Shown in pieces: positions 20,806-31,410 of a stretch of 64,000 nucleotides of DNA (position 1 is the stretch's first letter; each line of letters starts with the position of its first letter). Position numbers and translations under genes: made by a program. The notes below the pieces were generated by a model. The model saw nothing but the letters and a program-made list of their open reading frames with translations. It was not told the origin of the DNA and did no database searches. The stretch comes from Lineus longissimus (Eukaryota > Nemertea > Pilidiophora > Heteronemertea > Lineidae), in assembly GCF_910592395.1 (NCBI RefSeq), contig NC_088318.1, positions 8,370,349 to 8,434,348 of the forward strand, read 5' to 3'.

Positions 20806-21229
20806 CTGGAAAGAGATCAGAAATTGCAATTTTGATAATTGGGTAATGATATTTGATGCAAGATACAATGGTTATGATACTGTCAGATGCTTGATTGCTA
20901 TAATGTACATTGAGGTAGTATAGTAAGACGGTATCACCATTATTCAGTCAGAAGATTTACGAACATGAACAGAAAGTATGCAGATTGTTGACTTCACTCT
21001 TGTGGAGATGCAGAATTTGTGTCCTCCTATATCATGGGAGAGGGTGGTGCAGCACTAAACAGATATCTGTTGCTGGAGTATACAGGCTAAGTGGTAGTGC
21101 ATGTTGCTTAGGATGTAATTTTCCGGACAAAAAGGAAAACCTTAAATTGTTTATGTGAAAAGTGAGTCATAACATAAAGAGAATGTTTGATTTATTGATG
21201 TGTGCATAGAGTATACACGTAGTAACAAG

Positions 21230-21984
21230 AGGCCCAAGGGCCTGGCGCTCAGCTGAAATATATGAACATGGAAAGTACCCGATAGATCTCTTTCAACCTC
21301 AGTTTTGTCAATATATCAGGCAAACATACCAAAGTAAAAAGACTTTTAAATGGTGACAAATATGCCACTTATTAGTCAAATCTAAGTGCCTGAGCCAGGC
21401 TGACCTTGAAAAGTAGGTCAAATAGAAAGCCCATGTGATATCATGTAAAGGAGACTTATTGTACACCAACCATAAAATTCATGTCACTCTGGATACAGCA
21501 AAGGCTTTAAAATAGAAAAAAAAAACCAAGATGGCCGCCCACCAAATTATTCAAAAAAGTAAAGAAAATGTATTTACAAGTGAAAAAAGTAAAAATTAAA
21601 AAAAAAAAAAAATTGACCCGAAGTGGGATTGGAACCCACAACCTTCAGAGTCATACAAGAGCGGGAAATTCAAATCAAGCTTAAACTAGGTCAACACAGA
21701 TTTTGGCTCAGTAACGCCAACTGGTAGTATCAATCAAAACTACTCTTAGTAATTTCAAGACCTACATGCATGCGGTCCTTTTCAACTTTATTTCAAGCTT
21801 CTATCTGCTTGAATAAAGCGCCAAAAAATTGTTTTGTGATTTAGGCTTTTTGCCCCCTGGTGGCCAAACTGTTAATCCTGCCGGACCCACACTTGGTCTA
21901 TTCAGGAGTCCTGAAGGGTCTAAATGGCTTATAGGGAAAATCTATCGCCTATCCGCCATAGTTTTGAAACGTGCCTGTTTAACG

Positions 21985-22015
<31 letters not shown>

Positions 22016-22071
22016 GGACATTCATTCTACCATTTACTCATATGAATAGCTCAGCTTGTCAGCTGAGCTAA
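21230..22071 (+). mobile_element. Element E1 (modular family with hairpin ends)
   Basis: The 5' end is the hairpin AGGCCC-AA-GGGCCT followed by GGCGCTCAGCTGA. The 3' end is AGCTCAGCT-TGTC-AGCTGAGCT followed by AA. The body has a GACCTTGAAAAGTAGGTCAA site (21,409-), a tRNA-like piece in antisense, the motif GCCCCCTGGTGG (21,852-21,863) and a (GACA)n run (21,981-22,015). No ORF. It is inside an intron of the microexon gene. Confidence 0.75.
21614..21662 (-). repeat. tRNA-like fragment with B-box
   Basis: On the minus strand the stretch reads as the 3' half of a tRNA: GACTCTGAAGGTTGTGGGTT continuing into a TTCCAATCC loop. The A-box half is missing. It suggests that E elements picked up a tRNA-derived segment. 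Confidence 0.45.
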
Positions 22072-22124
22072 TAATAGATGGGGTGCCATGCTTCTTGGAT
22101 CTACATCTGTACAGTGATAATCAC

Positions 22125-22169
22125 CTTTCATCTTTGTATTGCCTTTGGCGGTAGAATGGGTTGATGGAG
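22125..22169 (-). CDS. Microexon gene, exon reading PSTHSTAKGNTKMK
   Basis: The acceptor is ACCCTTCCAG and the donor GTGATTA. The exon is 45 nt, phase 1-1; the neighbouring frame is closed by a stop. The PSTHST word echoes the duplicated exons at 18-20 kb. It lies 54 bp beyond the end of element E1. Confidence 0.6.
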
Positions 22170-22659
22170 CTGGAAGGGTAAATAAAACTTGTGAAAAACA
22201 TTAGGACATGTCTTCAAATGTTCATGAGAGATATTGAAAGAGCTCCAGTAAGCTACACAAAAAGCTGCAAAAGTTTGGCTCTTGTGGGATTTTAGAATGG
22301 ACGATAGCCTTCTCTGAGGTTGTGACCATTTTGAGACGTGAAGAAAATGGGTGTGAATATACAGGTGGATCACTGTGTGTAGTCATTAGACGTTGTCGTG
22401 GGAATAGAAATGTCATGTAGTGGTAGTATTTCTATTGATGTGCCAGACATGCCAGAGATTGGTAGCACCTGTAAGTCTTGCAGGTGTCGTTTGATTGGAA
22501 GTGTCCCTGAGTAGTAAACATCAGGTGGGAACTGTCCTTGGGTAGAAACTGTTTGGATGTCAGATGTTTCAGGATGAAAAATGTTCTAGGGTAGACTAGG
22601 AGCATTAAATGTTGGCTATGACAGTATTATTCATCATGACTGTAGATTTCATTACTTAC

Positions 22660-22707
22660 CGGACAAGACAATATCATTTTCCATGTTTTCGAAGATGTCT
22701 ATGGGTG
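22660..22707 (-). CDS. Microexon gene, exon reading PIDIFENMENDIV
   Basis: The acceptor is CTGTTGCAG and the donor GTAAGTAAT. The exon is 48 nt, phase 1-1. The other two frames contain stops, so only the gene's shared phase is open. It reads PIDIFENMENDIVLS, an acidic, possibly short helical peptide unlike the basic linkers around it. Confidence 0.65.
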
Positions 22708-22914
22708 CTGCAACAGAAGAGTAAGATATATACTAAGATTAGTGCACTTGTATATTTCTGCTTCATAATGGAGCTCATGCTGTTTGAAAATGTTGCACAA
22801 GGTAGATTCTCTGACTGTCTGGTTTTTTAATTTTAATTTGAAATCATATACAAAAAATGCATCTTCTGTTTCAATGAGCTGAAATTGTCAGGAACAAATA
22901 ACATCTCTTAATGA

Positions 22915-24136
<1,222 letters not shown>

Positions 24137-24878
24137 AAATCTGATGAGGTGGAAAGACAAATCATACAGCCTAGTTGACAAGTTGATGAAAAAATTCCTT
24201 GAGTTGGAGGGTGATTAGGTATTAGTGTCTGTTGTTATTGTGCTCGATAGACAATAGATTGGTTTCGCAGGTGCACGGATAGAGTAACATGAACAATTAG
24301 CAGCGGTGACGTCATCGCTACTCGAGGTGTCGTGACGTCGTACGCAACGTCCCTACGCGTAAACGGAGGGAAAAGACGGATAGCGGCTCGATACATATAA
24401 ACGCAAACGGAAAGCAAATTTGACGAGTTTTCACCGACACAGAAGTCGTACATCCCGAGCAGCACCTGTAATAGTTATTAGGAATATTGTGCTGTAAATA
24501 AATGGCTTTTGTAGTCGATATCGCCTATCCATGCAGGCAAATACAGATAATGAAGTTGGGTTGCCACCTAGACTTAAAGGCCATATATCAAGGTTTTTTG
24601 CCATTTTCTGCTGTAAGACGATTTCAAAAGTGTACCTAACACTTTATACAATACAGAAAACCAAATGCAATTAGCTCCATTCATTTTGAAGATATAGCCA
24701 ATTATGTGTTTGACAACTTGATTACCTAATCAGGCTAGCAACTGGCTTGTTAGAGCCAGGCGGCGGGTTCAGCAAAAGTTGTGATGTAGATCAGGTTATC
24801 TGTACATGTCATGCAATCATAAAAGCAGGAGGGCCTTAATTAATTATGCACACCTGGAAGTAATGTGTTTCATTCACT

Positions 24879-25190
24879 ATGGTGTATTGTGTGGCTCCGA
24901 ATTGTGTCAAGGATAGCACAAAGAACAATCGAATGACGGATGGGACCCATTTTCATGAATTTCCAAAGCCAGTTGAACGAGAGAGGAGGAAGCTGTGGAT
25001 TCGGAAGTGCAAACGTTTGGAGTGTTGGAAGCCTGGGCCTTCGGCCAAACTTTGCAGTGATCACTTTATCCATACGGATTATCACATGAAGCCGGATATC
25101 TGCATCCAACTGAATATTAAATGCCACTTGTTAAAAACAGCTGTTCCAACCATGTCAAGGCAGGCTGCCGAGGTCGGTTGTTATACATAA
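24879..25190 (+). CDS. THAP zinc-finger domain protein or exon (transposon-borne)
   Basis: The ORF starts MVYCVAPNC and keeps the THAP hallmarks in order: C-x4-C at residues 4 and 9, FHEFPKP near 25-31, the R-KLW motif, then KLCSDHF with the second Cys/His pair near 58-61, and AVPT near 89-92. This C2CH fold binds DNA, in transposases usually the element ends. After residue 92 the frame drifts into RQAAEVGCYT and stops, so the domain exon is probably followed by a lost splice donor. Full THAP transposases are several times longer. Confidence 0.75.
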   Translation: MVYCVAPNCVKDSTKNNRMTDGTHFHEFPKPVERERRKLWIRKCKRLECWKPGPSAKLCSDHFIHTDYHMKPDICIQLNIKCHLLKTAVPTMSRQAAEVGCYT

Positions 25191-25555
25191 TGTGTAGGCC
25201 CTATTGGGGCCTGTGATACCGCATAGTGTCTTCTTGTGTTCCAGCCATAGCAAGGTGACAGCGACACAGGTCAGTGTCAGTGACAGCCACTGTCAATGAC
25301 AATCTGACATCTAGGCCTATCTAACGTTGCACGGCATTATATCGTCACGTCAAGATGATTGTGCATAATACCGTCACTTTTCAATAGTAGTTCAGCGTCA
25401 TGACATAACTGGCAATACAACACTGACGAGGCGAAACAATATTGTGCAACATTAGTCTGTTCAAAAATCATACATGTTATGCATCTGCAACCGTCTATCA
25501 ATGTCTTCTTTGCTATATCGGCAGGTCTGCCATGCAAATTGATTAACCACAAATT

Positions 25556-25708
25556 CTAATCACTTTCGTCCGAATGATCACTCTCATTATGATCTAGTGA
25601 TATTAATGGCTCGAACATGTACGGCTCAACGTTTAAATATCCTTCTGTATCGACCAAAACATCCTCAAATTCACTGCTCTCACTCTCTGAACTGTATGCG
25701 GAAGCCAT
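25556..25708 (-). CDS. Small acidic ORF with EPYMFEP motif, copy 1
   Basis: A 50-residue frame begins MASAYSSESESSEFE, continues to NVEPYMFEPL and ends in an acidic SDHSDESD tail, starting about 230 bp from the right end of the element. The S/E-rich start followed by a PYxFEP word resembles the N-terminus of some invertebrate P2X7-cytosolic-domain-like proteins; this is recalled and not checked. It is conserved in copy 2. It could be the first exon of a second gene transcribed toward the THAP gene. Confidence 0.45.
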   Translation of the reverse strand: MASAYSSESESSEFEDVLVDTEGYLNVEPYMFEPLISLDHNESDHSDESD

Positions 25709-25943
25709 CTTGCTTTGTTCTGACTGACCTGATCTACGTCATCAAAAAATCCCTAGCGGCCACATGTGGAACTAATCTAAAGTTGTATGTGGTGGGAAAT
25801 TCAAATAGTTTAAAATTGAAAATTGAAATAACTAAATAATGACTTTATTATTAGAATTTTTTTAATGTCTGGGATCTTGTTTTTTTAACCCTCAACATAT
25901 TTCATGAGAATCAAGCATGTTTTCAAACCTTGATGGCCTTTAA

Positions 25944-26080
25944 ATGTAACCGCTTTCTCGTGCGCAGCGAAACCGCAGAAATGACGCAGCAGTAAATAAA
26001 ACGGTTACATCTAGCTAAATGTTCACGTCGCGCTATCCGTGCGCCTGCGAAACCACCCCAACGAGTTTAAGATTGCTTAC
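25944..26080. other. Intron sequence
   Basis: Intron of the microexon gene between the Kolobok-like element and the exon at 26,081. No other feature seen. Confidence 0.35.
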
Positions 26081-26134
26081 CTTTTGTATTTGAACTTTCA
26101 GTGGTAAATATGATCCTTCTTTGTTTGGAAGGTG
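26081..26134 (-). CDS. Microexon gene, exon reading PSKQRRIIFTT
   Basis: The acceptor is TTATTCCAG and the donor GTAAGCAA. The 54-nt, phase 1-1 exon reads PSKQRRIIFTTESSNTK after the split codon (Pro with the upstream exon). A second frame has a stop. The KQRR cluster could act as a basic motif, but this is speculative. Confidence 0.6.
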
Positions 26135-26320
26135 CTGGAATAATTGATGCATGCAGCATGAATAATTGTTTAACATGACTTTGGTCTGTTGTGTAGTTTG
26201 ACTGCAAGGAAATATTTCTTTTATTCATGTGTTAATACTGTCCAGTGTATGTTATGGGAGTTGCAGGGATGACCAAATTTTTGGAGAAGATTGCTTGACA
26301 TCAGTTTCTACATTACTTAC

Positions 26321-26352
26321 GCGATGACATCTCATCCTCTTCATCATTCCTC
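26321..26352 (-). CDS. Microexon gene, acidic exon
   Basis: The acceptor is CGTTGCAG and the donor GTAAGTAA. The 32-nt exon takes one leading base into a split codon, reads RNDEEDEMSS, and leaves one base for the next exon. It is a short acidic patch. The donor is close to consensus. Confidence 0.5.
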
Positions 26353-26603
26353 CTGCAACGATAGAAAGGTGGTAGTACTGTAACACACGACAATATTCAT
26401 CTTGGCTGAGCAGAACATCATAACCTCTGACAGAAGAGTTTTTGGAAGCATTAATTAAATAAAGTTTTCAAACTGGTCAACTTCTTGTGAACAGATAAAT
26501 GCTAGTCTCCAACCTTAATTGATTCATGTGTTGTTTTATTTGCCAATGTCTTGTGTTTCATGAATGCAGCAGTTCTGTCAACAGTTGAGTTGTTGATCTT
26601 TTA

Positions 26604-26865
26604 CTAGTTTTTGTAGAGCCTTATTGAGATTGATTTGTGATCTGAATAGAAATTTTTGAATGACTGTGTTTCATAATTGTATTGTTGCAAAATTTGATTA
26701 GGAATGAGAATGTGATCTATTTGACGTTTGTCTATGTTGAGAGATAAACAAGTTCTTTTCAAGGCACAAGGTTGCAATTTTCTTTTGTTCTCTAGGATTT
26801 GATGGATCTGCATTTAGGTCACCCATGATGAGAGTGTCATTCGTTACATGTTCATGAAGTTTCAA
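26604..26865 (-). pseudogene. Endonuclease/exonuclease/phosphatase C-terminal fragment
   Basis: On the minus strand an open stretch reads KLHEHVTNDTLIMGDLNAD with the catalytic GDLNAD motif. After a frame change it continues with RQIDHILI and, further on, NFYSDHKSISIRL before a stop. GD-N, IDHIL and SDH in this order define the C-terminal half of the EEP fold, used by LINE endonucleases and cellular phosphatases or nucleases. The upstream part is cut off by the E3 hairpin at 26,870. Whether it came from a LINE, a Helentron or a host gene is unclear. Confidence 0.7.
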
Positions 26866-26869
26866 GAAG

Positions 26870-26896
26870 AGGCCCAAGGGCCTGGCGCTCAGCTGG
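26870..26896 (+). mobile_element. E-family 5' end without partner (E3)
   Basis: AGGCCC-AA-GGGCCT followed by GGCGCTCAGCTGG is the E1-type 5' terminus. I find no matching 3' hairpin downstream, so the element is truncated. It abuts the EEP fragment. Confidence 0.7.
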
Positions 26897-27184
26897 ATGA
26901 CCTAATAACATAAGTAGTAAATATCGGCTTTATACTACTGTTTGAAGGTCAAGAGAACACGTTATACCACTAAAATTTCCAATGAGGAGCTGCCAGCTGG
27001 ATGAAATATGATTGAACTAATCAGCCATGGTATGTAAATATTACAGGAGGCAACGGAAGATATCCCTAGTTCAGTATGTTGTATCGGTAGCTTTACAGAA
27101 AAGAAGTGTCAGAGAGGATGAGACTTCTCCATGGACAACTGTGGTATGTCCAGGCTGGGTTGTACAGCACAAGGATACAAAATG

Positions 27185-27330
27185 CTGTCTGTAATTGAGA
27201 GGTATCCTGATTTAACAGAGGTCAAAATAAATAGAAATTACCAGTTTGGGACTAACACCACTGTCTTTTTTTTTAATAAGGTAGAGATTACAGGAGTCAA
27301 CAAAATTAATTTTATTGAGAGAAATTGACC
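27185..27330 (-). mobile_element. Decayed pogo-like MITE
   Basis: GAGAGGTATCCTGATTTAAC, GAGGTCAAA-T-AATAGAAA and CCAGTTTGGGAC match the reverse complement of the intact element at 60,873-61,051. The ends are eroded. Confidence 0.5.
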
Positions 27331-27439
27331 TGTCCTGCAGGTGATTGGAATTTACAATACAAAGGGTCGTTTTTTCATGACATTGTGCTCTACTGCGTAT
27401 CCCTAGTGAGTCGATCTGGAACCAATCTATCCTTGGCGC

Positions 27440-28323
27440 AGACAGGTTCACACTGGCTATATCTTGAATAGATCGAATTGCGATGAAAATCTAATGCAAT
27501 AAAGGAGCAATATCGAAGAGACAAATTAATCAAACCAATTGTCCACAGACTCGGACCCTGAAATGGCACGATGTATGCGTGCATATAAAAGTATATCAAT
27601 TGGTCCCATAGAGATGATGAGGCAATGTCAATATGCCTTGTTCCTTAGTCAGTAATATGCCCCTTTTTATACGGAGAAGAAGGAGAACCCAGATAGGCCT
27701 TCACATGTCGGCTTCCAAATGGCTCGAACCAACTGTACTATCACTACTATAACTTTAAAATGCGTGCTCCTCCTAGTCCTACATGAAGCAATGTCTCAGC
27801 CAAAAAGGCAAAGTGAGCAGCTCCTTGGTAAGGCCATGTCAGGTTCCGCGCGCCTCTTCAGATACATCAAGTATTGAAAGCTGTGGTGAGCTGAGCACAT
27901 AAAAGACCATGGTCACCTTAATTTGAAAATCCCTTCATAATCAAGTGCTACCTCTGACTAAAACAGCACAATAGACCACCAATTTGATCCGGCTCCTAAC
28001 TGCGGGAAAACCCAAGTCCAGCCACCAAAAGTACCAAAAATACATTTTTGTTTACATTTGAACTGCACACATGCATTTGTTTACAATTTCATTTCCCGCG
28101 AAATCTCGAAAATCAGGTGACCTGCAATCGTGGATTGAAAATAACATTAACCTCGGTTCAGCAGGTCAGCAGGTATACCGGCTGTTCCAATCATCCCCCT
28201 ACAGCCAGCCGTTCAAAAGGTAATGTTATTCACCCCACAGGGAGTGCAAGTAATTGATTAAGCCCCTGCAAAACTTAACAGCAATGGCTTGGCTTCTGTG
28301 AGTGGTAAGGAGAATTGACAGTT
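27440..28323 (+). repeat. Interspersed repeat R-B, copy 1
   Basis: It is co-linear with 49,566-50,276: TTGAATAGAT-GAATTGC-ATG, ATGGCTTGAACCAA-like, CATCAAGTATTGAAAGCTGT, CCAAAAGTACCAAAAATACA and AGTGGTAAGGAGAATTGACA. This copy has about 205 extra bases (27,495-27,705) and a 2-bp change that breaks the small ORF open in copy 2. Confidence 0.75.
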
Positions 28324-28598
28324 TTTTTTTATGGGAGTAACATTATTGTGTTGCTTAAAACGTCTACTTTTTACTCATGTAAGAATCGTAGTACTAATAA
28401 TAACTTCAGCTTATTTTCCAGTTATGATAACACAATAGGCATCTTCATGATCATGATCTTTCTCAAACTAACTGAATGACCTAATCGCCTTGGACGCACA
28501 ACCTAACCACATATCAATCCGCCCCGGCGATCGACACATCCATTCGATTCGATAACCCTCAATAAATTTTGATAAATAAACTAGAACTGAGATTTTAC
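28324..28598. other. Non-coding
   Basis: No feature recognised between repeat R-B and the upstream candidate exon. Confidence 0.3.
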
Positions 28599-28699
28599 AG
28601 GAGCACCTGTGAATTCATGACTCCAGGGTTGTTTTGAGGGCGATATTGTAAGAGTTGGTCTTGAGTATGGGGACGTGAAGGTCCGTGTGAGGCACCTGG
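28599..28699 (-). CDS. Microexon gene, upstream candidate exon
   Basis: CTCCCCAG precedes the exon and GTAAAATC follows it. In the frame starting with the first base it reads PGASHGPSRPHTQDQL and on to NPGVMNSQVL, Pro/Gln-rich. It is 101 nt, leaving two bases that complete a Leu codon with the single leading base of the exon at 26,321. The weak donor and the 2.2-kb intron make this the least certain exon. Confidence 0.4.
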
Positions 28700-28731
28700 C
28701 TGGGGAGAGAAGACTAGTTGAACGATGGGAT

Positions 28732-28765
28732 CATGGAGGTATAAATAATTATTTATACCTCCATG
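28732..28765. repeat. Perfect 34-bp palindrome
   Basis: The sequence runs CATGGAGGTATAAATAA then TTATTTATACCTCCATG, each half the complement of the other with no spacer. It lies 33 bp upstream, in the gene's sense, of the candidate exon at 28,599-28,699. Confidence 0.9.
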
Positions 28766-28903
28766 CTGGGATCTGACACGGACACTACTATTGATCTCAT
28801 TATATGAATACCATTTAATTACAAAAAAGTGAAAACAGATCATATCATATTCCTTGGCATAAATTAAAATAGGTGTGCGGGAACAAGGTTTTTTAGCAGG
28901 AGG

Positions 28904-29416
28904 AAAGCGAGAACATTTTGCGCCGTCGTATTCCGATTTGGCTGGTTAGTGGTGAAATCTGCTTTTAATTTTGCAAATTAACATATTCGTTTTTATAGTT
29001 CTAACGTTGTCTGAATTAAAGATGCTTTCCCAATGCTTGACTGGTCTGGCAAGAGACATTGCCAGGAAAACGTGACGTCATTTTGGCCATTCTTCTTACC
29101 GCACGCCCTCTCTCTCCGTAAAAGTTCCTGACATGGTGTGAAGTGGGAGGGCGCACAATGGGAACCACACTGCCGCGATGTTAATAGTTTCTATTTATAG
29201 AATTCAGCGGCAGAGATTTTAGGCACGGAAAAAGTGGATTAACTCGGCTAATCTCAATGGATTTTACCCAGGAATGTTTTCAAGGCGAGAGAAACATCTG
29301 ATTTAAGTACTGCGCTTATTAGATTTCATGCTCAGGCCGAAGATTGGCCTAAAACGTGGACGAAAAGAGTGCATTATCGAGTGTTGGAGAGGTCACGTGA
29401 TTGGACGAGAAACCTG
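28904..29416. repeat. 513-bp near-identical direct repeat, copy 2
   Basis: Counterpart of 13,893-14,405, with the same orientation and same abrupt limits. Differences include CCCTCTCTCTCCG against CCCTCCCTCTCCG and TTCATG against TCAGGC near the right end. It contains GTGACGTCA and GGTCACGTGATT. Confidence 0.85.
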
Positions 29417-30055
29417 AACAAAGTTTTCGTGCTTTTAGCTGTCAACATCAATGGCTATAATATACTCCTGCAGAATAGTAGAACTAATAGAACTAATTTC
29501 CGAAGTTTCCAATAGTTTGAACAGAAATCAGAACATCACCCATCAGCTGGACTCAGATCTGCATAAATTACGATAAATAATGAGGTCGTCGCTTCAATTT
29601 CGCAAAGAAAGTTGACTCCATTCGAAGGTTGTTTTGACCAAATTCTGTTGAACTCATCGTTATGAGGGCATTTGAACACATTCTCGTTGATCTTTTCTAT
29701 AAACGTGTGAAGTTTCGTACCAAAATACGTTTCCGTAAAGGCTTAAAAAAGAAAATTTGTCACTTACAAAATCATCGCTCCGGTAGAAATAAAAAGGTCA
29801 CCGCCATTTTCTTGATGATAGTTCTCGATGTAACCTCGGCGGGAAATTTAAAGCGGGGTCATCCGGGGTCAAACAACAGTTTTGCTCACTACCGCCAACT
29901 GGTGATATAAATCGACACTAATCTATTTTATATCAAAACTTCTGTATCATGAAGACCTTTTCAACTTTATTTCAAGCTTTTATCTGCTGGAATAGAGCGT
30001 CAAAAAATTGTTTTTTCATTTACGCATTTTGCCCCCTGGGGAGCTGAATTTGAGT
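29417..30055 (+). repeat. Fragment of E-family module type 2
   Basis: ACCGCCAACTGGTGATAT, TTCAACTTTATTTCAAGCTT, TATCTGCTGGAATA and TTGCCCCCTGG follow in the same order as in E1 (21,710-21,860) and E4 (40,025-40,140). Terminal hairpins were not found. The 82-aa frame at 29,662-29,910 lies in this repeat and is not a credible gene. Confidence 0.6.
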
Positions 30056-30656
30056 CGAATCGCCCAAATTTTTTTCCGTAAGCAACATTTTCTGACCACA
30101 CCGGAAAGTAAAATTTGAAGCAGATAAGAGCTTCAGACGAAGATTAATGTTGACTGTTGTGTGTTATTTTTTAGGTACCATTATACTGCTTAGGTTCATG
30201 GATGTTTTTTGACTAATAATCTGTTAGTTTTTTAAGTGGGAGAAACGACAGTCAGATAAAATTGAGAAAGTGTGCGCATACTCTTTTAAATCGGTAAATT
30301 TGTGAAGAAAAATCAGTTGAAACAAAAAACTTGTCATTTTATTTTATAGTTTAAACCAAGAGGTCCTCAGCAACAAAGTTTTAGGCAAATCTGAGTTATT
30401 TTATATCATTTCATATGCTGTCATTGGTTCACTGTCCCGTACATAACCTGGAAGAAACCATAGACTTCAAACTGATATAAATTGTCAATAGAAAATAGTA
30501 TTCAAATTCCGTCTTCAGTTCCTTTGTCCTATGATGTGTACAGTTTGATTCAGAATAGAATTACTCATAATTGGGAGGGTAAAATTTTTGACTCCCTGGT
30601 TGACGCAAAGCGCCACTGATCTTGAAACACCCCATAACTTTAACTCGCTCAGATCA
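30056..30656. other. AT-rich spacer upstream of the gypsy element
   Basis: I could not find gag, a primer-binding site or a 5' LTR here. Some of it may be eroded retrotransposon sequence, because the protease is only half present downstream. Confidence 0.35.
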
Positions 30657-30659
30657 TAA

Positions 30660-30968
30660 CAAATCAGGCCTCCTGAACTTACCGCCGCCAAATCTGCTAA
30701 TGGGTCAGATATCAACATTCTAGGTAAAGTCACCTTAGGCTTAGATTTACATGAATTGAGATTGAATCATGAGGTGTTCATTGCTGATCCACTATCAGCA
30801 GATATCATTCTTGGAATGGATTTCCTATCCGACAGCAAAAGTTTGATGAACTTTGATGACAACACTCTGACAATTCCTGGCATGGGGATCATCCCTTTGC
30901 AGGATAAGAAAAACTTGAGAGGCGCTTTTTTAACTCACTGCAACCCGTACTGTCGAGCTTCCACCTAA
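30660..30968 (+). pseudogene. Retropepsin, C-terminal half
   Basis: The frame is open from 30,660 and contains ANGSDINILGKVTL and then ADIILGMDFL, the conserved tail of gypsy aspartic proteases. The D-T/S-G active-site motif would lie upstream of the TAA at 30,657 and is not readable. The frame ends at 30,968, but the correct continuation runs in the next frame from about 30,925. Confidence 0.8.
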
Positions 30969-30978
30969 ATCACAAACG

Positions 30979-31395
30979 GTGATACAAGCTTCTCTTCCAG
31001 ACGGTGAAGGTTTAATTATGCCAGATCAAAACTTGCACCCGCGCTATCAGGTGTTAGCTGCAAAAGTTCTAGCAAAAGTTACAGATGGGAAGGTCCCATG
31101 TCTCTTGTTGAATCCAAATGACATGCCAGTCAAAATCTATCGGTGCAGTAACTTAGGTTACCTGTCGTGTCAAGCTGTTGATGTTGTCTCTGTGATAGAA
31201 AATGATGAGGAGGTGACAACCAACACTCATGTCAATCATGTCCATAGGCTTACTTCAAAAGCTTACAAACTCAAACAAGCTAAGGATGGTACAAACTTGA
31301 AAGCTAAATCAAACCTTGCCAGAGAACTTCCAAAAGTAGATTTTTCAAAATCTAACATCACTGATACCCAGAAGGATGAACTTAGGGAACTCTAA
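30979..31395 (+). pseudogene. Gypsy protease to RT linker region
   Basis: The 138-residue frame holds the usual linker with LPDGEGLIMPDQNL, a conserved N-D-M-P-V-K-I-Y word and, at its end, TDTQKDELREL. The TAA at 31,393 falls within a segment that normally continues into (S)EYRDVFA, which the next frame supplies without a frame change. The stop is thus a point lesion. Confidence 0.8.
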
Positions 31396-31410
31396 TCTGA
31401 ATACAGAGAT

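Larger units (their letters stand above)
24578..25939. mobile_element. Kolobok-like TTAA element with THAP exon, copy 1
   Basis: TTAA flanks both sides (24,574-24,577; 25,940-25,943). The termini are AGGCCATATATCAAGG and, on the other strand, AGGCCATCAAGG (four bases lost; intact in copy 2). The left half carries a THAP exon on the plus strand and the right half a short ORF on the minus strand. THAP-containing transposases with TTAA duplications are known for the Kolobok superfamily, and TTAAAGG ends resemble T2-type elements. At 1.36 kb it lacks a catalytic core, so it is an internally deleted copy. Confidence 0.8.

Noticed and set aside
21230-22071. E elements as Helitrons
   Set aside because: A 3' hairpin followed by CTAA fits loosely, but the expected A/T insertion flanks are not consistent among copies and the hairpin runs into the CTAA itself.
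24440-24490. Extra microexon near 24.47 kb (acceptor TTATTTACAG, donor GTGCTG)
   Set aside because: In the gene's phase it contains a stop codon.
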